Positions 35,579 to 44,727 are shown, counted from the first letter of the stretch. The stretch is DNA of 64,000 nt from JALZUV01 sp963837025 (GCA_963837025.1 CAWILT010000001.1:992001-1056000); one strand, 5' to 3'. Made by a program: numbers and translations. The notes: generated by a model from the letters alone, not told the origin.

Positions 35579-37594
35579 TTAACTTTTCCGATTAGATAGT
35601 AAAAAGGTTAATCTTTCCTGAATATTAGTATCATCAAGTGGTAATTTTTGTCCTTTTTCAATCGCACGTTTTACCGTGCTGTAAGCATTGATAGCTTCAT
35701 CACGCTGCCCAGCATGGTCAAGCATGACGGCTAAATTATATTTATAAAGCAAATCATCAGGATTTAAACTAATGGCGCGCATCATTTTTTGAATAGCAGC
35801 TGGCATATTACCTTGGCGCGCTTGCAAAGCAGCAATTTGTGCGGGCAACACTGCATAATGAGGATTTTTATTTTCCAAATCTTGCAGCTCACTCAAAGCT
35901 TCTACCGGCGATTCTTCGCTCACAAGCACCAGATAATTATTTAACACATCCGTATTGCGCGGCGATTGGCTAAGAATCTGGCGGTATAATGCCCGCGCTT
36001 TTTGCTTATCGCCATTACGATGATATAATGTGGCAGAGCCCAGCAATGCATCTTGATTAGCAGGATTACTCATTAGAATTTGATCGTAATAATCCATCGC
36101 TAAATCGGTCTGGCCATTTTCCATCGCTTCATAAGCTAAGGTTAGATAATCGTTCACGTTCAAATTTGGCGTTTTAACCTCAATCGAAATACCCAACGCT
36201 TCGTGTTTTTTAATATCCGGTTGCGTAATCGCTAGATTAGGAACTGTTGCGCGCGAAATGCTAACATTCTCAATCTTATTCGCTGATCGCTTAGGAGCAT
36301 CCAAGCCCGATGGGAAGTTTTTCAGCATCGTTTTGCTCTCTTGGCTCAATCGCGCTTCTTCTTGCAATACCAATGATTGATTGAGTAAAAGTGCCACCGT
36401 ATCTACAGGGGGTTCTAGAGTCACTTTACTACGATCAATCGAAAAAGGCTTGGCTCCTGTGATGGGTTGTATCACCACCTGATTTTCGATAGCTAAGGGC
36501 GAAGCAACTCCAGTTACAGCTACGGGCGTAACCGGAGCACCTTGATTGCGCTGTAAATCAGCCGCAATAATCGCTAATTCTGATTTTGTTTGTACCGGCA
36601 TCACAGCAACATCTGACATCGAATCTTTGCTATTAACTCGCGGCAACGGTGCCAAATCCAACTCAGGCATTACAATAGCTAAGGCATTTTTTTCGTTTTG
36701 CGCAGTTACGACATCATTGGCGTAAGGTTGAGACAACAACTGCTGAATAGAATGATTGCCCTGCATATCTAATTTTTCACGCGCATCTGATATGGGCTGT
36801 TGCTGCATTAAAACGGGCGCTGGCATGGTTAAATCTTCGTCAAACCGTTCTTGCGTGATAGGAGCACTAACAGGATTTACTTCAAATGATTCTTTTTCAG
36901 CTTGTTGTAAATCAGGCGGCACTACCATATCGCGCGTAATCGCCATAGACGGCTCATCAGGCACTTGCGCGTCAATGGGTGCTAAAAATTGCGGCGTCGG
37001 GTCAACTAATGTAAGAGGTTTAACAGGTGCATCAGCAGTTGTTTCAACCGATTGAGGCCTTGGCAGCGGATTCACCAATTCAGGTGGAGGCAATAAAGAT
37101 GATTGCTTAGGCTGCGCAACAGTTTTACTTACAGTGGGTTGCGTAAATCTCTGATTAACTTGAGGAATTTGAGGTTGTGGCGCAACCGCAATTGGCTCAG
37201 AATTATCCATTATTTGCGAACCATCCACAATCACTTCAGGCAACATCATTGGCTCAGAATAAGGCGTGTAATCATTAGCATAAACCGGCACGCTAGATGA
37301 AACAGGCGGCTGATAAGGCGTATTTAATACAGGTGCTATTTCGTTTGGACGGCGGTTTAGTGCAGAAGGTGCATCACGATTAGCTTTTAGACGTTCTTGC
37401 CGAGCCGCATAAGGCGAATCCGGAATAATAACATGCGTTTGCGCCATTTGCTGCTCGGCAATCACTTGTTCGATAGGTTTTTCTAAAATGGGTGATGGGG
37501 CGGCATGCAGCGCTATAGACGCACTCATGCAAAACATGGTCGTAAAAACAAAATAGCTGATATTCGCCTTACAGCTTACAGACTTAACCCTCAT
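35579..37594 (-). CDS. Large exported TPR protein with Pro/Gln-rich disordered middle
   Basis: This 671-residue protein has an N-terminal signal peptide (FVFTTMFCMSASIALHA), a long low-complexity central part rich in Pro, Gln and Val (about 60-450), and C-terminal tetratricopeptide repeats (about 470-650) with segments such as YDQILMSNPANQDALLG, YRQILSQSPRNTDVLNNY and RAISLNPDDLLYKYNLAVML. It is probably periplasmic. Position directly upstream of pilT-pilU on the same strand suggests a role in pilus or secretin assembly (TPR pilotins do this), but that is inference. It is divergent from an M23 peptidase gene. Confidence 0.82.
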   Translation of the reverse strand: MRVKSVSCKANISYFVFTTMFCMSASIALHAAPSPILEKPIEQVIAEQQMAQTHVIIPDSPYAARQERLKANRDAPSALNRRPNEIAPVLNTPYQPPVSSSVPVYANDYTPYSEPMMLPEVIVDGSQIMDNSEPIAVAPQPQIPQVNQRFTQPTVSKTVAQPKQSSLLPPPELVNPLPRPQSVETTADAPVKPLTLVDPTPQFLAPIDAQVPDEPSMAITRDMVVPPDLQQAEKESFEVNPVSAPITQERFDEDLTMPAPVLMQQQPISDAREKLDMQGNHSIQQLLSQPYANDVVTAQNEKNALAIVMPELDLAPLPRVNSKDSMSDVAVMPVQTKSELAIIAADLQRNQGAPVTPVAVTGVASPLAIENQVVIQPITGAKPFSIDRSKVTLEPPVDTVALLLNQSLVLQEEARLSQESKTMLKNFPSGLDAPKRSANKIENVSISRATVPNLAITQPDIKKHEALGISIEVKTPNLNVNDYLTLAYEAMENGQTDLAMDYYDQILMSNPANQDALLGSATLYHRNGDKQKARALYRQILSQSPRNTDVLNNYLVLVSEESPVEALSELQDLENKNPHYAVLPAQIAALQARQGNMPAAIQKMMRAISLNPDDLLYKYNLAVMLDHAGQRDEAINAYSTVKRAIEKGQKLPLDDTNIQERLTFLLSNRKS

Positions 37595-37688
37595 TACACA
37601 GTTTCCTGACTGTTTTTTTCGTATTTAACTCTAAAGCAAGCCTAAGGTCACTTGTTTTTATTGGCACAGGGCTTGCATTAAAGATTGC

Positions 37689-38579
37689 ATGTTTATGTCT
37701 AGTTTCTCTTTAGCCTCATCTCAACTAAAATTTTATCTGCTTTTAGCAAGCGTGTTGTGTTGTGTATTTATCAGCTCATCAGCTGATGCTAATAGCCGTT
37801 TTATGCCGCTAAATCCAAATGCCAGCACACTCATTAATGGTAAAAAATTTATGGGTTTAGGCGGCGGGCAAGACCCTATTCGCTTAGCTCGACAAAGCCA
37901 GGAATTTCGTAGCTTAAAACAGAGTTTAGCCGCTTTACCTGAAAAGAAAGAAACACCTTTGGCGATAACCATACCTGCTAAAGAGCAGGTGGTAGAACCA
38001 GAGATTGCAGCGCTTGAAAAACCAGCGCCATTAGAACAAGCACATGTAATAGAGGAACAACAAATCGCTTCATTAAATTTAAACGATACATTGCCGTTTA
38101 AATCGGCCACTATTTTGCGTCAGCAGGCTGATCGCCGCCAACGACAAACTAAAACCCATATTTGGCCAGTGGATGAGCAGGTTACCTCGCGCATCAGCTC
38201 ACCTTATGGAAAACGCATTCACCCGATAACAGGCGAGCTCAGCTTTCATGAAGGATTGGATATTGCGGCACCGATAGGTACAGCTGTAATTGCGTCAAAT
38301 GTGGGTGAAATTACAGATTTAGGACGCCATCGCAATTTAGGTAATTATGTTAAAGTGAGCCATGCCGATGGCACCTATAGTTTATATGGTCATCTTAGCA
38401 AAATTACCGCGCATATTGGCCATAATGTAGCACAAGGTGAAAAAATTGGTGAAGTGGGCAGCACCGGTCGCTCAACCGGCCCACATCTAGACTATTCGCT
38501 TCGAAGAGATGGAAAATCTTTCAACCCCCAAAATTATCTAGTGCGCAATGAAGGCCAACATCACGCGAGTTTGCGTTAA
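37689..38579 (+). CDS. M23 family peptidase
   Basis: This 296-residue exported protein has an N-terminal hydrophobic signal (about 13-33), a charged linker of about 130 residues, and a C-terminal lysostaphin-like M23 domain with HPITGELSFHEGLDIAAPIG, YSLYGHLSKI and STGPHLDYSL. In the last motif the usual HxH zinc pair reads HLD: the second His of HLHY is replaced by Asp (compare GPHLHYEI in the other M23 protein here). Such a change could weaken or abolish metal binding, as in EnvC/NlpD-like amidase activators. An ATG at 37695 is an alternative start. Confidence 0.88.
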   Translation: MFMSSFSLASSQLKFYLLLASVLCCVFISSSADANSRFMPLNPNASTLINGKKFMGLGGGQDPIRLARQSQEFRSLKQSLAALPEKKETPLAITIPAKEQVVEPEIAALEKPAPLEQAHVIEEQQIASLNLNDTLPFKSATILRQQADRRQRQTKTHIWPVDEQVTSRISSPYGKRIHPITGELSFHEGLDIAAPIGTAVIASNVGEITDLGRHRNLGNYVKVSHADGTYSLYGHLSKITAHIGHNVAQGEKIGEVGSTGRSTGPHLDYSLRRDGKSFNPQNYLVRNEGQHHASLR

Positions 38580-38582
38580 ATG

Positions 38583-39497
38583 CTAACTTAACGTATGGCC
38601 AAAACGTGAAGCTTTGGTTGTTAAATAATGTGCGTTTTGTTCGGTTGGCTCAGCACGTAAAGGCTGTAGGGCTGCAATGGTGATACCGAATTTTTTCAGC
38701 TGAGCGGCTTTATCCGGATTATTTGATAATAACGTAATGTTCGTTAAGTTAAACGCTTTGAGCATCTCTGCGGCCATGGAAAAATCACGTTCGTCGGCTT
38801 TGAAACCTAAGGCCAAATTGGCATCATAGGTATCTAGACCTTCATCTTGTAAGTGATAAGCCCGAATTTTGTTACTGATGCCAATGCCACGCCCTTCTTG
38901 CTGCAAATAACATACCACGCCATGGCCTTGCGCAGCAATCATCCGCAAAGCTAACTGCAACTGATCGCCACAATCGCAACGCAGACTGCCCAATAAATCG
39001 CCCGTAATGCAAGAAGAATGTATGCGTACGAAAGGCGCTTTTTGTGCGGCGGGATCCCCCACAATAATCGCTAAATGCTCAGCACCATTAACGATACTGC
39101 GAAAGCTGGTTACCTGTGCATTTTGCGCGGTTTTTAAGGGGAGTTCTGCGCTGGCACCTTGAATAAGTGATGCAACACTCGCCGTTAACCCTTCACGCAA
39201 CTCAGTGGCCTTAAATGGCATGTATGCTTTATCAGCAGAAAGTTTAACTAAAGCAGGTAACATTCCTGCACGTTTGACTAAATCAATCGCCAGTCTTTCT
39301 GTAGCGGTTTTAGCAAGATGAGCGGCTTTGGGCAATAGCGCTTCTGCAACACCTTCTGCAGCTATCAGCGTAGCATCGGGGCTTAACTGAACCAGTTCCA
39401 CCGCAGCATAGCAATGCCCATCAATTGCTATCGCGCGACCGCTTCGCAATTCAAACAAAGCGCGTGAAAGCTGTGTTATCGAATTTTGTTTGCCCAT
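38583..39497 (-). CDS. ribA: GTP cyclohydrolase II
   Basis: This 304-residue enzyme opens GTP to begin riboflavin synthesis. The C-terminal domain is clear: VRIHSSCITGDLLGSLRCDCG (zinc Cys), CYLQQEGRGIGISNKIRAY and LLSNNPDKAAQLKKFGI. The N-terminal 110 residues are not an intact DHBP synthase domain but a divergent leader; this type occurs in alphaproteobacteria. The frame extends to a TTG at 39536, but the first ATG is at 39497. Only 29 bases separate it from the divergent regulator gene, and no ribosome-binding site is obvious. Confidence 0.93.
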   Translation of the reverse strand: MGKQNSITQLSRALFELRSGRAIAIDGHCYAAVELVQLSPDATLIAAEGVAEALLPKAAHLAKTATERLAIDLVKRAGMLPALVKLSADKAYMPFKATELREGLTASVASLIQGASAELPLKTAQNAQVTSFRSIVNGAEHLAIIVGDPAAQKAPFVRIHSSCITGDLLGSLRCDCGDQLQLALRMIAAQGHGVVCYLQQEGRGIGISNKIRAYHLQDEGLDTYDANLALGFKADERDFSMAAEMLKAFNLTNITLLSNNPDKAAQLKKFGITIAALQPLRAEPTEQNAHYLTTKASRFGHTLS

Positions 39498-39526
39498 TAG
39501 GGCTGACAACCTATAGATTATCCACC

Positions 39527-40093
39527 ATGCAGACAAGTAGTTTCATACCCTTATGCCTTTATGCCTCGCGCACCAGCGATGCAGCAAACCTGTTACCGCA
39601 TTTGCCTTCAACCAGTAATATTGTCACCCAATTAAAAGATATTGCGCAAAATCGACGCGCGATTTTAATTCCGCATGATTCATCCAGCGCGCGCGAGGCA
39701 ACTCAGTGGATAAATAAACAAGCCTCTCATCGGCAGAGCCAACTTTTTATCATTTTGCCATCGGATACATCGCGCTTAACCCCTGCATGCGCGTTGGTTC
39801 AACGGCCCTTTAAGCTCGTTAATCTGACAAATTTTCTAAATCAACATCCCTGTTTACCCCCTTTGCCCGAAAATCTAAAACTGACTGAGATTGAAACGCG
39901 GTTGATTGAGCAACTCTATAGTAGTGATGCACCTATGGCATATGACCAGCTGATGCATAACATATGGGGGCATACAACCGAGTTGGACACCCATACACTT
40001 GAAACCCATCTGTATCGTTTGCGCAAAAAGCTAGACAAAACCCCTTATCAAATCATAACCGAAGCAAGTTGTTATCAGCTTGTCTTGTCATAA
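39527..40093 (+). CDS. Atypical response regulator: degenerate receiver-like region plus winged helix
   Basis: This 188-residue protein ends with an OmpR-type winged-helix DNA-binding domain (about 112-188: LTEIETRLIEQLYSSDAPMA, then HTLETHLYRLRKKLD). The N-terminal 110 residues follow receiver-like secondary structure (AILIPHD, LFIILPSD, VQRPFKLVNL resembling the KPF motif) but I see no phospho-acceptor Asp in the expected place, so it may work without phosphorylation. No histidine kinase is adjacent. The ATG at 39527 is head to head with ribA. Confidence 0.75.
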   Translation: MQTSSFIPLCLYASRTSDAANLLPHLPSTSNIVTQLKDIAQNRRAILIPHDSSSAREATQWINKQASHRQSQLFIILPSDTSRLTPACALVQRPFKLVNLTNFLNQHPCLPPLPENLKLTEIETRLIEQLYSSDAPMAYDQLMHNIWGHTTELDTHTLETHLYRLRKKLDKTPYQIITEASCYQLVLS

Positions 40094-40118
40094 GCTAAAT
40101 TGCAGCTATAGTGCGCGC

Positions 40119-40589
40119 ATGATGCGTTATTTTCTCTTTTTGTTTTTCATTCTTCCCTTTGCGGCTTCCGCTCAAAATTACGATCAATCATTCAAAGATT
40201 GGAGCGTTTTTACTTTTAATAATACCTGCTATATTGGAACCGCGCCCATTCGTCAGGCGGGAAATTATTCAAAACGCGGCCAGCCTTATGTTTTGGTAGT
40301 GCACCGAGGCGGCGCGAAAGACGAAATTAATGTTTCTGCCGGCTATCCATTTAAAACGGGTAAAGATGTGCAAATTAATGTTGATAGCGCCCAATATCAG
40401 CTTTTCAGCAAAGGCGAAGTCGCATGGGCCTATGATGAATTGGCTGATCGCGCCATTGTTAGTAATTTAAAATCAGGCACCGAAATGGTGGTTGATGCTA
40501 CTTCTGAAGCGGATACTAATTCCAAAGACACCTACTCGCTCATCGGTTTTACTGCTGCCTATAATTACATGAAGCAGAAGTGCCGTTAG
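40119..40589 (+). CDS. Exported IalB-like protein
   Basis: This roughly 156-residue secreted protein has a signal peptide (MMRYFLFLFFILPFAASAQ) and a mature domain resembling the invasion-associated locus B family: FKDWSVFTFNNTCYIGTAP, GQPYVLVVHRG, and a C-terminal YMKQKCR where the terminal Cys could pair with the first. IalB-like proteins are periplasmic or secreted and their biochemical role is not known. The open frame begins at 40080 but the signal peptide supports 40119 (or 40122). It overlaps nothing and precedes rlmN by one base. Confidence 0.72.
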   Translation: MMRYFLFLFFILPFAASAQNYDQSFKDWSVFTFNNTCYIGTAPIRQAGNYSKRGQPYVLVVHRGGAKDEINVSAGYPFKTGKDVQINVDSAQYQLFSKGEVAWAYDELADRAIVSNLKSGTEMVVDATSEADTNSKDTYSLIGFTAAYNYMKQKCR

Positions 40590-40590
40590 C

Positions 40591-41664
40591 GTGAAGCCTT
40601 CTCTGCTCGGGCTCACCAAGGCCGAACTCACTGGATTATTAGCCAGCAATGGCTTTGCCCCGTTTCGCGCTAAGCAAATTTGGGGCTGGATTTATGTTAA
40701 AGGCGTCACCGAATTTTCGCAAATGGGCAATGTAAGCAAAGACATTCGCGCATGGTTGGAGGATAATTATTCCATCGCCCGCCCGCGCACCAGCCAAGAT
40801 TTAATCTCGAAAGATGGCACACGCAAATGGCTGATTAAAATGGAAGATGGCCGCGAGGTTGAAACGGTATTCATTCCGGAAGAAGACCGTGGGGCGCTAT
40901 GCGTATCGTCTCAGGTAGGCTGCACTTTGGCCTGCACATTCTGTCATACCGGCACGATGAAACTGGTGCGCAACTTGACCGCTGATGAAATTGTTGGCCA
41001 ATGGATGCTAGCACGCGACCGCGAAGATGAATGGAACAAAACCGATGCCGAGCGACGTGTAACCAATATCGTGCTGATGGGCATGGGCGAACCGCTTTAT
41101 AATTATGAAAACGTCAAAAAAGCGATGTTAATTTTAATGGATCCTGATGGTGTAGCCCTTTCTAAACGCCGCATCACCTTATCGACTAGCGGGGTAATTC
41201 CAGCCATTGAAGCTTGCGGACGTGATTTAGAAGTTAATCTCGCCATTTCATTGCACGCCACCAACGATACATTGCGTAACGAAATTGTGCCTATCAACAA
41301 AAAATATCCGCTAAAAAACTTGATGCAAACCTGCCGTGATTATCCTGGTGCTTCAAACAGCCGCCGCATCACTTTTGAATATGTGATGCTTAAAGATGTG
41401 AATGACTCTGAAGCCGATGCGCATAAATTGGTGGAACTGTTGCAAGGCGTGCACGCTAAAGTAAACCTCATCCCCTTTAATCCTTGGCCCAATAGCCCTT
41501 ATGAATGCAGCAGCAATAACCGCATCCACGCCTTTGGACGAATTATCATGGCAGCAGGCTTTAGCAGCCCCATCCGCAAAACACGCGGTGAAGATATAAT
41601 GGCCGCATGTGGCCAATTAAAAAGCGCCTCGGAACGCGTAAAGGGTGAAAAGGTGAAGCTCTAA
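40591..41664 (+). CDS. rlmN: Dual-specificity 23S rRNA/tRNA adenine C2-methyltransferase RlmN
   Basis: This 357-residue radical SAM enzyme methylates C2 of A2503 in 23S rRNA and A37 in some tRNAs. The 4Fe-4S cysteines are Cys111, Cys115 and Cys118 in GCTLACTFCHTG; other motifs are MGMGEPLYNYENV, RRITLSTSGVIPAIE and SLHATND, and NLIPFNPWPNSPYECSS. The start is a GTG at 40591, one base after the preceding stop. The second catalytic Cys near the end lies in the segment DIMAACGQL. Confidence 0.96.
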   Translation: MKPSLLGLTKAELTGLLASNGFAPFRAKQIWGWIYVKGVTEFSQMGNVSKDIRAWLEDNYSIARPRTSQDLISKDGTRKWLIKMEDGREVETVFIPEEDRGALCVSSQVGCTLACTFCHTGTMKLVRNLTADEIVGQWMLARDREDEWNKTDAERRVTNIVLMGMGEPLYNYENVKKAMLILMDPDGVALSKRRITLSTSGVIPAIEACGRDLEVNLAISLHATNDTLRNEIVPINKKYPLKNLMQTCRDYPGASNSRRITFEYVMLKDVNDSEADAHKLVELLQGVHAKVNLIPFNPWPNSPYECSSNNRIHAFGRIIMAAGFSSPIRKTRGEDIMAACGQLKSASERVKGEKVKL

Positions 41665-41694
41665 CCGCACAACTTATGGTATAAACTATAGGGT

Positions 41695-42438
41695 ATGAAA
41701 CAAATTTTATTATTCGTTTTATCCACTTTTGTGCTTCTGCCTTTTGCAGTTATGGCGCGACAAAAATCAGAAGCTCCCCCTTTAAAGAATTTACAAGTCG
41801 TTGAGCTTTTTACTTCTCAAGGTTGTTCGTCTTGCCCACCAGCAGATAGGGTATTGGCTGAGCTAGCAGTTCAGTATGGCGACTCAATTCTGCCGCTGTC
41901 TTTTCATGTGGATTATTGGAATAAATTGGGGTGGAAAGATCCGTTCTCTTCTCTAAAAAATACGCAGCGACAATATAATTACCGCACCCGATTTGAGCGC
42001 GATAATGTTTACACGCCACAAGCAGTGGTTAATGGCATGGAGCAAATGAATGGCACACGTAAAGACGAAATTTTGCAAGCGGTTTCGGATACTACATTAC
42101 AAAATGCGCCGACCCTAACATTAAGCCAAAAAGACAATGAATTGGTGATTGAAATAGGTGAAAATTACCCTGAAGGATATAATAAAGCGCGCATCACGCT
42201 TATTGAATTTATTCCCCAACAAACCACCGCAATAAAAACGGGTGAGAATAAAGGCAAAAATTTGATGAATTATCATTCCGTTACATCCATTCGTAAATTG
42301 GGCAGATGGAACGGTTTTGCGCAAAAAATGATGATTCCTATGCCTGATGCAAAAGCAGTTGCGGTGATTTTACAGGCAGCCCCCCAACATCGCATTTTAG
42401 CCGCAGCGAAATTTATACCACTTCTACCCAACAATTAG
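41695..42438 (+). CDS. DUF1223 thioredoxin-like exported protein
   Basis: This 247-residue protein has a signal peptide (LLFVLSTFVLLPFAVMA) and a DUF1223 domain starting VVELFTSQGCSSCPPADRVLAELA, where CSSC is a thioredoxin-type CxxC motif. It continues with LSFHVDYWNKLGWKDPFSS and YTPQAVVNG, all characteristic. The function of DUF1223 is unknown; a periplasmic redox role is plausible. Its last 26 bases overlap the 3' end of the convergent queD gene. Confidence 0.9.
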   Translation: MKQILLFVLSTFVLLPFAVMARQKSEAPPLKNLQVVELFTSQGCSSCPPADRVLAELAVQYGDSILPLSFHVDYWNKLGWKDPFSSLKNTQRQYNYRTRFERDNVYTPQAVVNGMEQMNGTRKDEILQAVSDTTLQNAPTLTLSQKDNELVIEIGENYPEGYNKARITLIEFIPQQTTAIKTGENKGKNLMNYHSVTSIRKLGRWNGFAQKMMIPMPDAKAVAVILQAAPQHRILAAAKFIPLLPNN

Positions 42439-42835
42439 GTGTTTCACGTAGCGTAATTTTCACGATTTTTAACGCGCCGGAAAAGAGAGTTGGGCACACT
42501 TTTTCTAGCAAATGCTTTGCCATATTCTCAGCCGTAGGGTTGGCATTTAAGTAGAAAATGGGCTGGCCGGTTTCGGCTGCGATGGCGCTGCCTAGAGCTT
42601 TATCCTCGTCAAACAAAATGGTTTGATGATCCCAATGTTCATCTATCCAGCCGCCAAGTTTATCTTTGAGCACGCCAAAATCTACGACGCGGCCTAACGC
42701 ATCCAGCTCAGGTGCTTGGGCGGTTACTTCCACCACATAGCGGTGACCATGCAGATTTTTGCATTTACTTTCGTGCAACATAACACGATGCGCGGCATCA
42801 AATTCAATTTTTCGGGTGCAAGTAATAGTCGTCAT
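42413..42835 (-). CDS. queD: 6-carboxy-5,6,7,8-tetrahydropterin synthase QueD
   Basis: This 140-residue enzyme makes 6-carboxytetrahydropterin, an early step of queuosine biosynthesis. The zinc ligands His16, His29 and His31 are in FDAAHRVML and CKNLHGHRYVVEV; the CxxxHxH spacing with Cys25 matches QueD rather than eukaryotic PTP synthase. Further support: GRVVDFGVLK, DHQTILFDED and NPTAENMAKHLLEKV. No other que genes are adjacent. Convergent overlap with the DUF1223 gene (26 bases). Confidence 0.93.
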   Translation of the reverse strand: MTTITCTRKIEFDAAHRVMLHESKCKNLHGHRYVVEVTAQAPELDALGRVVDFGVLKDKLGGWIDEHWDHQTILFDEDKALGSAIAAETGQPIFYLNANPTAENMAKHLLEKVCPTLFSGALKIVKITLRETPNCWVEVV

Positions 42836-42880
42836 AAAGTTGCAGATTGTAGGTTGCGGTTGCCCCAGCTATAAAGGCTT

Positions 42881-44143
42881 ATGAAACAAATTTCCAGCAC
42901 ACTCTCAACCCTTTGTCAGCAAGCCCGTATCGCCACTGGCCAACTAGCCATTGCACCCCACCAAACACGCAATTTAGCGCTGCATGAAATAGCCCGCGCA
43001 TTACGCCAAAATACTAAAGCGCTATTGGAAGCCAATGAAAAAGATTTATCTGCCGCAAATAAGAAAGGCGATTCGGATGCGGTTTTAGACCGCATGATGC
43101 TGAATGCCGCGCGCATTGAGGCGATAGCCAAAGGGCTCGAGGCGATAGCCGATTTGCCCGACCCACTTTCTGGCATATTAGAAGAATGGACTCGTCCGAA
43201 TGGGTTACATATTCAAAAAGTGCCTGCACCTTTGGGTGTAATCGGTGTGATTTACGAAGCGCGACCCAATGTAACGGCAGATGCAGCAGGCCTATCCATT
43301 AAATCGGGTAATGCTGTTTTGTTGCGCACAGGTTCGGGCTGTTTTCACAGTGCGCAAGCCATTGCCCATTGCATCACACAAGGATTAAAAGCGGCACAAT
43401 TAAACGAACATGCTGTGCAGCTCATCCCCTCCACCAATCGCGATTGGGTGACGGCCATGCTACATGCTCATGGCGAAATTGATGTGATTATTCCGCGTGG
43501 CGGGCGCAGCTTGACGGAGTTGGTAGCCAAAGAAAGCCGCGTGCCCACCTTGCTGCATTTGGACGGCAATTGCCATTCCTACATCCACCAAGTGGCAGAT
43601 TTATCGATGGCGGTTGAGGTGATTACTAATGCTAAAATGCGCCGCACAGGCGTTTGCGGGGCAACCGAATCGGTGCTGGTTGATGCCGCCATTGCTCCGC
43701 AAATTCTACCCAATCTCTGCCGTAATTTAATGCAGGCTGGCTGTAAAGAAATTCGCGGCGATGCGGCGGCGCAAGCCATTGAGCCTTCCATCATTGCAGC
43801 GGATGAGACCGATTGGTCAACCGAATATCTGGATGCCATTATCTCCGTTAAGCTGGTAGCAAATGTTGCTGAAGCCATCGCCCATATTAACGCGTTCGGC
43901 TCACATCATACCGATGCGATATTTACCACCGATAACGCTATAGCACAGCAATTTTGCGCGCAGGTTGATAGCGCGATTGTCATGCACAACACCTCCACCC
44001 AATTTGCCGATGGGGGCGAATTCGGCATGGGCGCTGAAATTGGCATTGCCACAGGCAGGTTGCACGCACGCGGGCCCGTTGGCGCACGCCAACTTACCAC
44101 CTATAAATATATCGTTACCAGCGATGGAGCCTTGCGCGCGTGA
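42881..44143 (+). CDS. proA: Gamma-glutamyl phosphate reductase ProA
   Basis: This 420-residue enzyme reduces gamma-glutamyl phosphate to the semialdehyde in proline synthesis. The motifs VIGVIYEARPNVTADAAGL, LLRTGSGC, the catalytic Cys region KMRRTGVCGATESVLVD and the C-terminal FADGGEFGMGAEIGIATGRLHARGPVG (contiguous, only key parts named) are diagnostic. proB is not upstream, although proB-proA is the common arrangement. It overlaps nadD by four bases (GTGA). Confidence 0.95.
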   Translation: MKQISSTLSTLCQQARIATGQLAIAPHQTRNLALHEIARALRQNTKALLEANEKDLSAANKKGDSDAVLDRMMLNAARIEAIAKGLEAIADLPDPLSGILEEWTRPNGLHIQKVPAPLGVIGVIYEARPNVTADAAGLSIKSGNAVLLRTGSGCFHSAQAIAHCITQGLKAAQLNEHAVQLIPSTNRDWVTAMLHAHGEIDVIIPRGGRSLTELVAKESRVPTLLHLDGNCHSYIHQVADLSMAVEVITNAKMRRTGVCGATESVLVDAAIAPQILPNLCRNLMQAGCKEIRGDAAAQAIEPSIIAADETDWSTEYLDAIISVKLVANVAEAIAHINAFGSHHTDAIFTTDNAIAQQFCAQVDSAIVMHNTSTQFADGGEFGMGAEIGIATGRLHARGPVGARQLTTYKYIVTSDGALRA

Positions 44144-44727
44144 AGAAAATTGGCTTATTAGGCGGGTCATTTAACCCCGCTCACGCTGGGCATTTGCACC
44201 TCTCGCGCCAAGCCTATAAGCATTTAGGGTTGGATGAAGTCTGGTGGTTAGTCAGCCCACAAAATCCGCTAAAATCCGCCGAACAGATGGCCGATTATGA
44301 AACGCGCCTAGCCTCTGCTCAGCGTTTTTGTGCAACGCAAACATGGTTAAAAATCTGTGAAATTGAGCAGCTTTTAGGCCTCAATTATACAATCGATACA
44401 TTAAGCGCATTAATGCATCACTGCCCGCAGCACCAGTTTGTGTGGCTAATGGGGTCGGACAATTTAGCGCAGTTTCACCGCTGGCACCAATGGCGCAAGA
44501 TACTCAATTCATTGCCCATTTGCGTGATTGACCGTGCACCTCACGCGCATCATGCATTGCGTTCGCCTGCGGCTTTGGCTTATAAGTCACAGCGGATTAA
44601 ACAGCGTGATGCGCGGCAATTGGCCGGTGCATCTGCGCCGTGTTGGGTATATTTATTTGTGCCCCGCCATGAGGAATCTGCTACGCGTTTGCGAAATTTA
44701 TTTGGTAAAAACGCATTTTTGCAGTAA
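44140..44727 (+). CDS. nadD: Nicotinate-nucleotide adenylyltransferase NadD
   Basis: This 195-residue enzyme converts nicotinate mononucleotide to deamido-NAD. The nucleotidyltransferase motif GLLGGSFNPAHAGHLHLS is at the N-terminus, with WWLVSPQNPLK, NYTIDTL and FVWLMGSDNLAQFHRWHQW. The ISxTxxR-like motif near the C-terminus appears degenerate (HEESATRLRN), with Ser/Thr-Arg still present. The GTG start overlaps the proA stop. It precedes rsfS, as in many bacteria. Confidence 0.92.
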   Translation: MKKIGLLGGSFNPAHAGHLHLSRQAYKHLGLDEVWWLVSPQNPLKSAEQMADYETRLASAQRFCATQTWLKICEIEQLLGLNYTIDTLSALMHHCPQHQFVWLMGSDNLAQFHRWHQWRKILNSLPICVIDRAPHAHHALRSPAALAYKSQRIKQRDARQLAGASAPCWVYLFVPRHEESATRLRNLFGKNAFLQ

